Origin: Kocuria massiliensis | Lineage (GTDB): Bacteria > Actinomycetota > Actinomycetes > Actinomycetales > Micrococcaceae | Direction: 5' to 3' | DNA: 64,000 nucleotides | Assembly: GCF_900169715.1 (NCBI RefSeq) | Contig: NZ_LT835161.1 | Location: 1,417,590-1,481,589 of the forward strand | Part shown: positions 9,374 through 17,845 of the stretch, in pieces | How the letters are laid out: each line of letters begins with the position of its first letter | How positions within the stretch are numbered: position 1 is the stretch's first letter | Program-made: the position numbers and the translations under genes | Notes under the pieces: model-generated | Databases searched by the model: none | What the model saw: only the letters and a program-made list of their open reading frames with translations | What the model was told of the DNA's origin: nothing

Positions 9374-10339
9374 CTAGCGGACAACTCCCGCGGTCTTATC
9401 CAGGAGGATTTTGGCGGTCAGCGCATCGACCACCAGGTCTGTGACGGCGCGAGCCCTCAAGGCGCCCAAGAGAGCAGCGGCCCGATGCGGCCCCGAGACC
9501 ACGCAGAGCCGATGTTCGATGCGCCGCAACTCCTGCGGCGTCGGCCCCGAAACCCGACGATTCATCTCGATGTCCTGCCATGTTCCGTCCTCGCGCAAAA
9601 GTACGGTACAGATATCGCCTACCACTTGCTCTCGCGAAAGAGCAGCAAAGTCAGCGTCGTCGAGGTATCCCGAACTGTAGACATGCGATGGGAGGGGTCC
9701 GTGGATGGCTCCCACCCCGAAGAGCGCGACGTCGGCTTGTGCCTGCAATCCCAGCACCCCGCGAATACTCCTCTCGCGCCACATTGCCTGCTTGGTGTCG
9801 GCAAAGTCGAAAAATGCCGGAACCGGGAAATGGACGATTTGCGAGCCAAAGGCCTCCGCAATGGAGTTGAGGATCGCCCCCGTGTACGGGATTCCGGAGC
9901 GTCGAGCATTACCCGCCCCGTTGAGCTGCACCACGACGGAGTCCGGAACCTTCCGGGGAACCAGATGGCGCGAGAGCTCCGTGACCGTGGAGCCCCACGC
10001 CACCCCAAGGATCGTTCCGGGATCCATGAGCCGGTCGAGCTCTACCGCCGCCACACGCGAGACCTGTTCCATCTGATGTATGGGCGAGGAACTGCTCCGC
10101 ACCGGGACGACGTGAGCGTTGATATCGAAGAGCTTTTCCAAGCGAGATTCGAGTTCATCCCCTTCCCCCGTGGGCTCCCCCAAGGTGATCCGAACCAGGC
10201 CCGTATCCCTCGCGTATTTAAGGAGTCGTGAGACGGTGGCTCGAGACACGTCAAACTCTTTGGCCACCGCGTCCATCGTCAGGTCTTGCAGGTAATACAT
10301 GGTCGCCGCTTTGTGAGCCAGATCATCACGTTTGTTCAT
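9374..10339 (-). CDS. SorC-family sugar-binding transcriptional regulator
   Basis: The product has 321 residues. An N-terminal winged HTH (MYYLQDLTMDAVAKEFDVSR then ATVSRLLKYARDTGLVRITL) is followed by the SorC sugar-phosphate-binding domain with GTILGVAWGSTVTELSRHL and DVALFGVGAIHGPLPS. These regulators sense phosphorylated sugars or polyols. It is divergent from glpD, so glycerol 3-phosphate or a related compound is a reasonable guess for the effector. I start at ATG 10339 (GGGTGG upstream), which gives the usual family N-terminus; an ATG at 10384 would add 15 residues. A perfect 10-bp palindrome in the shared promoter could be its operator. Confidence 0.82.
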   Translation of the reverse strand: MNKRDDLAHKAATMYYLQDLTMDAVAKEFDVSRATVSRLLKYARDTGLVRITLGEPTGEGDELESRLEKLFDINAHVVPVRSSSSPIHQMEQVSRVAAVELDRLMDPGTILGVAWGSTVTELSRHLVPRKVPDSVVVQLNGAGNARRSGIPYTGAILNSIAEAFGSQIVHFPVPAFFDFADTKQAMWRERSIRGVLGLQAQADVALFGVGAIHGPLPSHVYSSGYLDDADFAALSREQVVGDICTVLLREDGTWQDIEMNRRVSGPTPQELRRIEHRLCVVSGPHRAAALLGALRARAVTDLVVDALTAKILLDKTAGVVR

Positions 10340-10391
10340 GTCCACCCCACCCAAAGTGCACGTTCGTTCAATAGTCCTGATCATTCTTTCA

Positions 10392-10401
10392 TAGTCGACT
10401 A
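10392..10401. promoter_or_regulatory. Palindrome, candidate operator for the glp regulator
   Basis: TAGTCGACTA is a perfect 10-bp palindrome about 80 bp upstream of glpD and 52 bp upstream of the chosen start of the divergent SorC-type gene. The position suits a shared operator. No second copy was found before glpF or glpK. Confidence 0.35.
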
Positions 10402-10479
10402 CAACTAGGAGAGAGACGTCACGAGTGTCACCCCACCATCGACGTCGAGAACCCTAGCCGCCAACATCAAGGAGATGTC

Positions 10480-12231
10480 ATGAAAACTGCCGCAACACAC
10501 CTGACCGCGGCCTCCCGCGCCGAAGCACTCGATGCGATGAGCGATTCAGAAGGCGTAGACATCCTGGTCATCGGCGGCGGAGTCACGGGCGCGGGAATTG
10601 CCCTCGATGCCGCGACGCGCGGTCTGCGCACTGCCGTCGTGGACGCCGGCGACTGGGCTTCCGGAACCTCGGCATGGTCCTCAAAGCTGGTTCACGGAGG
10701 CTTGCGGTACCTGCTGAACCTCGACTTCAAGCTGGTTGCGGAAGCCCTCAAGGAACGCGGTCTTCTCCTCACCAGCTTGGCCCCGCACCTGGTCAAGGCC
10801 CAGCCCTTCCTGTGGCCCCTGAAGATGCCGGTCATCGAACGCAGCTACTCCGCGATCGGCATCGGCATGTACGACGCGATGGCCATCGCGGGCGCCCGCG
10901 GTAAGAAGACCGTGCCGACCCAAAAGCATTACTCCAAGAAGGGCGCAAAGCAGCTCTTCCCCGACATCAAGGATGACGCGCTCACCGGAGCCATCCGCTT
11001 CTACGATGCACGCGTCGACGATGCACGCTTGGTCATCGACCTCATCCGTACAGCCGCCGGATACGGCGCCTTGGCAGCCAGCCGCGCCCAGGTCACGGGA
11101 CTCCTCAAGTCCGAAACCGGCCGCGTGATCGGCGCTAAGGTAACCGATCTCGAAACCCAGGAGGTCCGCGAGGTTCGAGCCAAGCACGTCATCAACGCGA
11201 CCGGGGTCTGGACCGAAGAGACCGAATCCCTGACCGGCAAGGAGCAGGGACTCGAGGTCTTGGCATCCAAGGGCGTACACATCGTCGTGCCCCGCGAACG
11301 CATTAATGCCGAATCCGGCATCTTCTTGCGCACCGAAAAGTCGGTGCTGTTCATCATTCCGTGGCAGCGCTATTGGGTCATCGGAACCACGGACACGCCC
11401 TACGATCAGGACGTCGCTCGCCCCGTGGCGACGGCGCAGGATATCGACTACATCCTGGACCACGCCAACGCGATTCTGGACAAGCCACTGACCCGGGACG
11501 ACATCATCTCGACCTACGCAGGCCTCCGTCCGCTCCTTCAACCGGGCGTCAAGGGTGACGAGTCAACGCAGTCGACCAAGGTCTCCCGCGAGCACACCGT
11601 CGCCGAGGTGGTACCCGGCATGTCCGCCATTGCCGGCGGCAAGCTCACCACGTACCGCATCATGGCCAGGGATGCCGTGGACTTTGCGCTGGGAGCGACC
11701 GCGGGTGCACGGCCATCCATTACGGAAGACATTCCGTTGGTTGGGGCCCAGGGGTACCAGGCGGCTCGTACACGTGCGGGTCAGATCGCCGAGCAGTTCG
11801 GCTGGACCGCAGCGCGTGTGGATAGCCTGTTGGATCGTTACGGTTCGGAAATCGACGACGTCCTCGACCTGATCCAGGAAGACCCCGAGCTCGGGAAGCC
11901 GCTCACCAACGCCCCAATGTTCCTTCGGGCGGAGGTTCTACTCGCGGTTCGCTACGAAGGCGCCCTTCACCTCGAGGACGTCTTGATGCGCCGGGTACGG
12001 CTCGACCTCGAGCAACGGGACCGTGGCCTGTCCAGCGCCGAAGAAATTTTGGCGATCATGTCCCCCGAGTTGGGATGGAGCGCCGAAGACCGCAAACGCG
12101 AATTCGACAACTATGGTCAGCGTGTCAGCAATATTGCACGCGCCGAAGAGCAGAATGATGACGCAGGTGCATCCCAGAGCGTGACCGCCGACCCCGAAAT
12201 CATGCCTCGCAAGATTCTGGGCAAGAACTAG
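10480..12231 (+). CDS. glpD: Aerobic glycerol-3-phosphate dehydrogenase (FAD)
   Basis: The product has 583 residues. The dinucleotide-binding motif DILVIGGGVTGAGIALDAAT lies near residue 28, followed by SGTSAWSSKLVHGGLRYL, a GlpD hallmark, and later SAIAGGKLTTYRIMARDAVD. The C-terminal DAO-C domain follows. It oxidises glycerol 3-phosphate to dihydroxyacetone phosphate and passes electrons to quinone at the membrane. The start is ATG 10480 with AAGGAG eight bases upstream. It leads the glpD-glpF-glpK series, with a strong hairpin immediately after its stop. Confidence 0.95.
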   Translation: MKTAATHLTAASRAEALDAMSDSEGVDILVIGGGVTGAGIALDAATRGLRTAVVDAGDWASGTSAWSSKLVHGGLRYLLNLDFKLVAEALKERGLLLTSLAPHLVKAQPFLWPLKMPVIERSYSAIGIGMYDAMAIAGARGKKTVPTQKHYSKKGAKQLFPDIKDDALTGAIRFYDARVDDARLVIDLIRTAAGYGALAASRAQVTGLLKSETGRVIGAKVTDLETQEVREVRAKHVINATGVWTEETESLTGKEQGLEVLASKGVHIVVPRERINAESGIFLRTEKSVLFIIPWQRYWVIGTTDTPYDQDVARPVATAQDIDYILDHANAILDKPLTRDDIISTYAGLRPLLQPGVKGDESTQSTKVSREHTVAEVVPGMSAIAGGKLTTYRIMARDAVDFALGATAGARPSITEDIPLVGAQGYQAARTRAGQIAEQFGWTAARVDSLLDRYGSEIDDVLDLIQEDPELGKPLTNAPMFLRAEVLLAVRYEGALHLEDVLMRRVRLDLEQRDRGLSSAEEILAIMSPELGWSAEDRKREFDNYGQRVSNIARAEEQNDDAGASQSVTADPEIMPRKILGKN

Positions 12232-12239
12232 TCCCTAGG

Positions 12240-12273
12240 GAATCGGGCGGGGCCTTATTGTCCCGCCCGATTC
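12240..12273 (+). terminator. Hairpin between glpD and glpF
   Basis: A perfect 12-bp GC-rich stem (12240-12251 with 12262-12273) closes a 10-base loop, eight bases after the glpD stop. Only a weak T-rich tail follows. It may terminate part of the glpD transcripts or protect the 3' end, giving glpD and glpF-glpK different levels. Confidence 0.65.
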
Positions 12274-12355
12274 TCCATTTCATCAATCACCCGCCGGGAT
12301 CGCCCCGGCAATTCTAGGAAACACAGACACGACGACGTGTCGGAAAGTAGCAGCA

Positions 12356-13162
12356 ATGGCCGTTTCAGTCCTCGCCGCGGATTCTCCCGGAATCCTCGGA
12401 ATTGCCCCTGACCTGATGAAAGATGGCGTTCCGACGACACTCGGCATGTTCACCTCCGAATTCGTGGGCACCCTCATTCTGGTTCTGCTCGGTTGCGGCG
12501 TCGTCGCCGGACAGGTTCTCCCCCGCACCAAGAACCACGCCGGTGGCTGGCTCATGGTGGCCTTCGGCTGGGGTCTCGGCGTTTATGCCGGCGTTTACGC
12601 TGCCTACGCCACGGGTGGACACTTGAATCCCGTGGTCACGCTGTCCTTCTGGGCCGCTCACAAGGATTTGGCTGAAGGCATCCCTTCCACCGCGGGCAAC
12701 GTTTTCATCTACATTCTGGCCCAACTAGTCGGCGCCATCATTGGCGCGGTTCTCGTTTACTTGACGCACAAAAAGCATTTCGACCTCGAAGCTCCCGCAG
12801 CCGACAAGCTTGGAGTCTTTTCGACCGGTCCCGAAATCCGTTCTTATGGATGGAACTTCCTGACCGAGATTTTCGCGACTTTTGTGCTGATCGCCTTCGT
12901 CCTCTTCTCTGACAAGACGCCCAGTGAGGTCGGTCCGTTGCCGGTCGCTTTGGTCGTCTTGGCCATCGGCATCTCTCTCGGTGGGCCCACGGGCTACGCG
13001 ATCAACCCGGCTCGTGACCTCGGTCCCCGCATTGCCCACGCGATCCTGCCGATCCGCGGCAAAGGATCCTCGGACTGGTCCTACGCCTGGGTTCCCGTCT
13101 TCGGTCCGATCGTTGGCGGTCTGCTCGCCGCCCTCGTCGTTCCGCTGGCCGTGTCCCTCTGA
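12356..13162 (+). CDS. glpF: Glycerol uptake facilitator (aquaglyceroporin)
   Basis: The product has 268 residues with about six hydrophobic segments and two half-helix loops of the MIP family. The first loop reads GGHLNPVVT, with NPV (residues 91-93) in place of the usual NPA. The second reads AINPARDLGPR, where the aspartate after NPAR marks a glycerol-type channel. It lets glycerol diffuse into the cell for phosphorylation by GlpK. The start is ATG 12356 with GGAAAG upstream. It is 45 bp upstream of glpK and probably shares its transcript. Confidence 0.93.
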   Translation: MAVSVLAADSPGILGIAPDLMKDGVPTTLGMFTSEFVGTLILVLLGCGVVAGQVLPRTKNHAGGWLMVAFGWGLGVYAGVYAAYATGGHLNPVVTLSFWAAHKDLAEGIPSTAGNVFIYILAQLVGAIIGAVLVYLTHKKHFDLEAPAADKLGVFSTGPEIRSYGWNFLTEIFATFVLIAFVLFSDKTPSEVGPLPVALVVLAIGISLGGPTGYAINPARDLGPRIAHAILPIRGKGSSDWSYAWVPVFGPIVGGLLAALVVPLAVSL

Positions 13163-13207
13163 TGTCCACGGTCGCAATGATGCGACCATTCTCGAAAGGC
13201 ATACCTC

Positions 13208-14785
13208 ATGAACGCTGCAAAGGATGAGAGAACGAACAGGGCACTGTTCTCCGAAACTATGAAAACTGATAAGAAATACATCCTCGCCATTGACCAGGGC
13301 ACGACCAGTTCCCGGGCCATCTTGTTCGATAAAAAGGGCCAAATTAAAACCATTGGCCAACACGAGCACCGGCAGATCTTCCCGAAGGCGGGATGGGTCG
13401 AGCACGACCCTCAGGAGATTTGGCGCAATGTGCGTAAATCGGTTGCGGACGCTTTCTCCGACGTCGAGGTCAACCACCACGACGTCGCCGCCGTTGGCAT
13501 CACCAATCAGCGTGAAACCGCCGTGGTTTGGGATAAAAACACCGGCAAGCCGATTTACAACGCCATCGTGTGGCAAGACACCCGCACGCAGGCCATCTGC
13601 GATGAACTTGCCGGTGATGATGGATACGACAAGTACCACGACCGCGTGGGTCTTTCCCTGAACACCTATTTCGCCGGCCCCAAGGTGAAGTGGATTCTGG
13701 ACAACGTCGAAGGCGCACGGGAGAAAGCCGACAACGGCGACCTCCTGTTCGGCACTACCGATACCTGGGTGCTGTGGAACCTGACCGGTGGCACCAAGGG
13801 CGGTGTGCACGTCACCGACGTCACCAACGCCTCGCGCACCATGCTCATGAACATCCGGACCCTGGAGTGGGAAGAGGACATCGCCAAGGACTTCGGCATT
13901 CCGATGTCGATGCTCCCGGAGATTAAGTCCTCCGCAGAGATTTACGGTCACGGCGACGCTCGCGGATTCCTGCGGGGCACCCCCATTGCCGGCATTCTGG
14001 GCGACCAGCAGGCCGCAACGTTCGGACAAGCCTGTTTCGAATCCGGCCAGTCGAAGAACACCTACGGAACCGGCAACTTCATGTTGATGAACACCGGCAA
14101 GGAGCCTGTGTTCTCTGATAACGGCCTGTTGACCACGGTCGCGTACAAGATCGGCGAAGCCGACACGGTATATGCCTTGGAAGGCTCGATTGCCGTGTCC
14201 GGTTCCCTGATCCAGTGGTTGCGCGACAACCTCGAGCTCATCAGCGACGCCAACGAAACCGAAGCTCTGGCGACGTCGGTCGAGGACTCCGGTGGAACGT
14301 ACTTCGTCCCGGCGTTTTCGGGCTTATTCGCGCCGTACTGGCGCCCTGATGCCCGCGGCGTTTTGGTCGGAATGACCCGCTACGTCAAGAAGGCACACAT
14401 TGTGCGCGCGGCATTGGAGGCTACCGCCTTCCAGACCCGCGAAGTGATCGATGCGATGAACGCTGATTCCGATGTGGACCTCACCGAACTTCGCGTGGAC
14501 GGCGGCATGACGGCCAACGAATTCCTGATGCAGTTCCAGGCTGATCTTTTGCAGGTTCCGGTGATTCGTCCGAAGGTTGTCGAGACCACGGCCCTCGGTG
14601 CGGCGTATGCGGCCGGCATCGCCGTCGGTTTCTGGGACGGCGAGCAGGATGTCGTGGACAACTGGCAGGAAGATAAGCGGTGGACGCCCAAGTTGGACGT
14701 TGACGAGGTCGAGCGTCAGTACCGCCTGTGGAAGAAGGCCGTACAGAGGACTCTCGATTGGGTCGACGAAGACACCAAGGGCTAG
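13208..14785 (+). CDS. glpK: Glycerol kinase
   Basis: The product has 525 residues, slightly longer than the usual 500-510. YILAIDQGTTSSRAILFDKK is the N-terminal phosphate-binding motif of the FGGY family. GILGDQQAATFGQACFESGQ and LRVDGGMTANEFLMQFQADL are the typical glycerol-kinase motifs. It converts glycerol to glycerol 3-phosphate, the substrate of GlpD. I use ATG 13208, which has GAAAGG upstream; ATG 13259 would give a product of standard length but lacks a clear ribosome site. A strong terminator follows at 14806. Confidence 0.94.
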   Translation: MNAAKDERTNRALFSETMKTDKKYILAIDQGTTSSRAILFDKKGQIKTIGQHEHRQIFPKAGWVEHDPQEIWRNVRKSVADAFSDVEVNHHDVAAVGITNQRETAVVWDKNTGKPIYNAIVWQDTRTQAICDELAGDDGYDKYHDRVGLSLNTYFAGPKVKWILDNVEGAREKADNGDLLFGTTDTWVLWNLTGGTKGGVHVTDVTNASRTMLMNIRTLEWEEDIAKDFGIPMSMLPEIKSSAEIYGHGDARGFLRGTPIAGILGDQQAATFGQACFESGQSKNTYGTGNFMLMNTGKEPVFSDNGLLTTVAYKIGEADTVYALEGSIAVSGSLIQWLRDNLELISDANETEALATSVEDSGGTYFVPAFSGLFAPYWRPDARGVLVGMTRYVKKAHIVRAALEATAFQTREVIDAMNADSDVDLTELRVDGGMTANEFLMQFQADLLQVPVIRPKVVETTALGAAYAAGIAVGFWDGEQDVVDNWQEDKRWTPKLDVDEVERQYRLWKKAVQRTLDWVDEDTKG

Positions 14786-14805
14786 TTCCTGGGTGTACCG
14801 ACTTC

Positions 14806-14860
14806 AAAGATCCGTCGGCCGCGACACTCCACCTGGTGGGGCGCGGCCGGCGGATCTTTT
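14806..14860 (+). terminator. Terminator of the glp genes
   Basis: An 18-bp stem (14806-14823 with 14842-14859) with a single G-T wobble encloses an 18-base loop and runs directly into TTTT. This is a strong Rho-independent terminator for glpK. Confidence 0.85.
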
Positions 14861-14939
14861 GTCATGATGGGCGATGATCGAGCTTTCGGTATCCCGGCAC
14901 TCCATCGCCATTGATATTCCGGAATCAGAAAGGGCCTTG

Positions 14940-15662
14940 ATGAACGACGCCGCAGGTCTCTTCGGAGACGACGCTTTCGACCGGGAGCCCCGCCAAATTG
15001 TGCCCGGTGTCGTCCACGTGCCCGGGTGGTTGCCCCTGGACCACCAACGCTGGTTGGTCGGCCAGTGGGACCATTGGGGTCGGGGCCCGATTCCCCCACA
15101 TTCGCCGCTCATTCATGGGCATCCGATGTCCGTCCGCATGACTTCATTGGGTTGGCACTGGGACTCTGCCGGATTGCAGCCCCAAGCTCGGGAGTTCGGC
15201 GGCGCTTCACCCCTGCCCGTTCCTGACTGGCTGATCCGATGGGGACGTCGCGCCCTCGCCGATGCTTATCCTCGGGACCAGGCACCCGATTGGCCCGGGC
15301 TCAACGAGGATGAGCTAACCGCCTGGGCCGCTACATATACGCCCGACGTCGCACTCATCAATTACTACGAACCGAGCGCCTCGATGGGAATGCATCAAGA
15401 CAAAGATGAGCTGTCCTCTGAGCCAGTCGTGAGCGTCAGCGTTGGGGATACCGCGCTTTTCCGGGTGGGTAATCCACAAACAAAGAACAAACCGTTCCGC
15501 GATGTCCGGCTAGCTTCGGGCGACTTGATAGTTTTCGGAGGACCCAGCCGGTACATGTTCCACGGAGTTCCGAAGATCCTCTCTGAGACGGCACCGCCGG
15601 ATGGCCCAGTGAAACACGGACGATTCAACATGACGTTGAGAATGACAGGACGCACCTCATGA
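14940..15662 (+). CDS. alkB: AlkB-type 2-oxoglutarate/Fe(II) DNA-alkylation repair dioxygenase
   Basis: The product has 240 residues. The iron ligands are visible as MGMHQDKDE (HxD) and MFHGVPK (distal His). The 2-oxoglutarate site is RFNMTLRMTGR (RxNxTxR). DVALINYYEPSASMG and FGGPSRYMFHG are the neighbouring AlkB motifs. It removes 1-methyladenine and 3-methylcytosine lesions by oxidative demethylation. ATG 14940 has AGGG five bases upstream and fits the family length. An ATG at 14874 would add 22 residues without AlkB character. Its stop overlaps the tag start (ATGA), so the two repair genes form a coupled operon. Confidence 0.9.
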   Translation: MNDAAGLFGDDAFDREPRQIVPGVVHVPGWLPLDHQRWLVGQWDHWGRGPIPPHSPLIHGHPMSVRMTSLGWHWDSAGLQPQAREFGGASPLPVPDWLIRWGRRALADAYPRDQAPDWPGLNEDELTAWAATYTPDVALINYYEPSASMGMHQDKDELSSEPVVSVSVGDTALFRVGNPQTKNKPFRDVRLASGDLIVFGGPSRYMFHGVPKILSETAPPDGPVKHGRFNMTLRMTGRTS

Positions 15663-16372
15663 ATGACGCACCCTCTGAAAGCTCGCTGGCGCGAAGCGAA
15701 TGGGCCAACGGTAGCGCGATGATGCGTGACTACTACGACCACGAGTGGGGAATACCCGTCGTCTCCGAGGCTGGCCTCTACGAGCGGTTATGTCTCGAAG
15801 GATTCCAGGCTGGTCTTTCGTGGGCGACCATCCTGGCTCGCCGGGAAGCATTTCGCGAAGCCTTTGCGGACTTCGATCCCGACGTCGTGGCACGCTTCAC
15901 CGATGACGACGTCGAACGTCTCGTCGGCAACGCCGCCATCATCCGCAGCGGCCCCAAAATTCGATCCGCAATTTCCAACGCGCGTGCAACCATCGCACTC
16001 CGAGATCACACGGAGCCTGTGCTGGCGGGATGGACGCTCCCTCTCCAGAATGGTGAGACCTTGGACATCGAGCCAGGCCTCCCCTCACTCATCTGGTCCT
16101 TTGCTCCCACCAGCACCCCGGCCCCCGAGGCCGCTTCCGACGTTCCGACGCAGTCTTCCGAGTCCGTTGCCTTGTGCAAGGAGCTCAAGCGCCGGGGTTT
16201 CTCCTTCGTGGGCCCCACCACCGCCTACGCATTGATGGAAGCCGTAGGAATGGTAGATACACACTGGGTCGGAAGCCACCAACGCGGCGTATCCCAGGTT
16301 TTTTCTCCGGAAGGACGACGAGCCGAACTGGTGTCACACGCCAGTCACGGCACCGAGACGACGGCGAACTAG
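15659..16372 (+). CDS. tag: DNA-3-methyladenine glycosylase I, zinc ligands largely lost
   Basis: The product has 237 residues. The catalytic pocket is conserved: YERLCLEGFQAGLSWATILA carries the base-recognising Glu and Trp, and DYYDHEWG and GFSFVGPTTAYALMEAVGMV follow the Tag fold. It excises 3-methyladenine. Compared with the E. coli enzyme, whose zinc snap is Cys4-His17-His175-Cys179, the aligned residues here are Ser13, Tyr26, His202 and Ser206, so only one ligand remains. The reading frame and active site are otherwise intact, so it is probably a functional zinc-free variant. It is coupled to alkB. Its stop and that of the convergent MFS gene share one CTAG. Confidence 0.87.
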   Translation: MNDAPSESSLARSEWANGSAMMRDYYDHEWGIPVVSEAGLYERLCLEGFQAGLSWATILARREAFREAFADFDPDVVARFTDDDVERLVGNAAIIRSGPKIRSAISNARATIALRDHTEPVLAGWTLPLQNGETLDIEPGLPSLIWSFAPTSTPAPEAASDVPTQSSESVALCKELKRRGFSFVGPTTAYALMEAVGMVDTHWVGSHQRGVSQVFSPEGRRAELVSHASHGTETTAN

Positions 16373-17694
16373 TCCGCGCCGACGGTGATCGCTTCCGCCT
16401 CATCCTCTGCGGACTCATGGGGGCGCTTCGGCACCAGGTGGTGTCCGGAAAGGGCCAAGACCAAGATCGCGATCGCCAACGTGCACACGGCCATCCAGTA
16501 CGGCGCGCCGGCTCCCACGGCATCGGCCACAGGCCCGGCAACGGCAGGCGCAATGGCGCCGCCGATAAAGCGCACACCCGAGTAGGTCGAGGACGCGATG
16601 GACCGAGGAAGGCTCGTTGCCTCCATGACGGTTTCGGTCAACGCCGTATTCATCACGCCTTGGAAAAGTCCAGCAATGACGATCAGGACGATGAGACCCA
16701 CGAGGGAGCCATGAAGCGTCGCGGCCAAGATCATGGTCACGGCCAACAGTCCGAGCATGGAGAACAATACCGGCCGTAGACCGAAGGTTCGCGTCAGGAT
16801 GGGGGCAATGAACACGGAGGCAATGGCCAAGGCGAGGCCCCAGCCGAAGAAGACGAATCCCAGCTGATGCGCACCGAATTCAGAACCTGACTTGGCCGCG
16901 GCGGCCTCTAACGGATACGGGGAGTACGCGAGCAACACGAAGAACGCAAAGTTGTAGAACAACGCGGTGAAGGCCAAGGCCCGGAGGGCAGGATCTTTGA
17001 GCGCCACAAAACCTGCCGTGAGGGCGTGCTTCTCACTGCGCTGAGCCGTGCCCTTCTTCGGCGAGCGCAATAGGGCTACGATCGCGATAAATCCGACCGC
17101 CATGAGAGCCGCGGTACCAAAGAACGGCCCTCTCCACGAGAGGGATCCGAGCACACCGCCGACCAGTGGGCCGACCGCCATGCCAATACCAAGAGCGGCT
17201 TCGTAGAGCATGACCGCTTGACTGCTTCCACCCGCCGCGGCACCGACGATCGCCGAAAGCGCCGTCGAGATGAACAAGGCGTTACCGAGGCCCCATCCTG
17301 CTCGGAACCCGATAATCTCACCCACGGTTCCCGACGAGCCTGCGAAGGCTGCGAACGCGACGATCAGCACGAGTCCAATAAGTAGCGTCGTCTTTATGCC
17401 AATACGGCTGGAGACCCATCCAGTAAAGAACATCGCGATGCCCGTGATGAACAGGTAGCTCGTGAAGAGGAGCATGGTCTGCCCCGCCGTGGCGTCGAGT
17501 TCGCGGCTAATCGCCGGGAGGATCGGGTCCACGAGCCCGATACCCATAAACGAAACCATGCATGCGAAAGCAATGGCCCACACTGCGATGGGCTGTTTGA
17601 ACATCGATGGCTTTCCGGGCTTCCGCTGATCCGCGGCAGACCCGCCTGGCGCATCGACCATTGGCCGGGAGTCCATTGGAGTACTAGTGGTCAT
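16369..17694 (-). CDS. MFS drug/metabolite exporter
   Basis: The product has 441 residues with about 12 membrane segments, and a soluble N-terminus of about 35 residues. The stretch GMAVGPLVGGVLGSLSWRGP resembles motif C (motif 5) of drug:H+ antiporters of the 12-TM DHA1 type, and GWVSSRIGIKTTLLIGL matches the loop 2-3 motif A region. The start is ATG 17694 with AAGGAGG about 12 bases upstream. It lies 151 bp downstream of a MarR gene on the same strand, with a matching palindrome in front of each, so MarR-controlled efflux is likely. The substrate is unknown. Confidence 0.82.
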   Translation of the reverse strand: MTTSTPMDSRPMVDAPGGSAADQRKPGKPSMFKQPIAVWAIAFACMVSFMGIGLVDPILPAISRELDATAGQTMLLFTSYLFITGIAMFFTGWVSSRIGIKTTLLIGLVLIVAFAAFAGSSGTVGEIIGFRAGWGLGNALFISTALSAIVGAAAGGSSQAVMLYEAALGIGMAVGPLVGGVLGSLSWRGPFFGTAALMAVGFIAIVALLRSPKKGTAQRSEKHALTAGFVALKDPALRALAFTALFYNFAFFVLLAYSPYPLEAAAAKSGSEFGAHQLGFVFFGWGLALAIASVFIAPILTRTFGLRPVLFSMLGLLAVTMILAATLHGSLVGLIVLIVIAGLFQGVMNTALTETVMEATSLPRSIASSTYSGVRFIGGAIAPAVAGPVADAVGAGAPYWMAVCTLAIAILVLALSGHHLVPKRPHESAEDEAEAITVGAD

Positions 17695-17745
17695 GCGAGT
17701 AATTGCCTCCTTAGCGGCAATGCCGTCCTCAAGAAACGGCGTTTC

Positions 17746-17762
17746 ATATTGCTTAGCTATAT
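17746..17762. promoter_or_regulatory. MarR-type operator candidate upstream of the MFS gene
   Basis: ATATTGC-TTA-GCTATAT is a 17-bp palindrome with one mismatch, 52 bp upstream of the exporter start. It shares its spacing and core with a palindrome at 18354-18370 in front of marR. Confidence 0.5.
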
Positions 17763-17806
17763 TTATGAGCAAAAAAATATACTTCTCAGAAGCGCACTCG
17801 GCGGCG

Positions 17807-17838
17807 CTCGCGGGGCCCACTTCCGCGAGCCCCGCGAG
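17807..17838 (-). terminator. Hairpin after marR
   Basis: A 10-bp GC-only stem (17807-17816 with 17829-17838) lies eight bases downstream of the marR stop. A run of seven T residues follows about 30 bases later on the minus strand. It could terminate marR transcripts, so the exporter may use its own promoter near 17746-17762. Confidence 0.5.
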
Positions 17839-17845
17839 GGAGCAA

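Noticed and set aside
12725-14029. Open frame of 434 codons on the minus strand
   Set aside because: Antisense to glpF and glpK, which have full family signatures; no recognisable protein.
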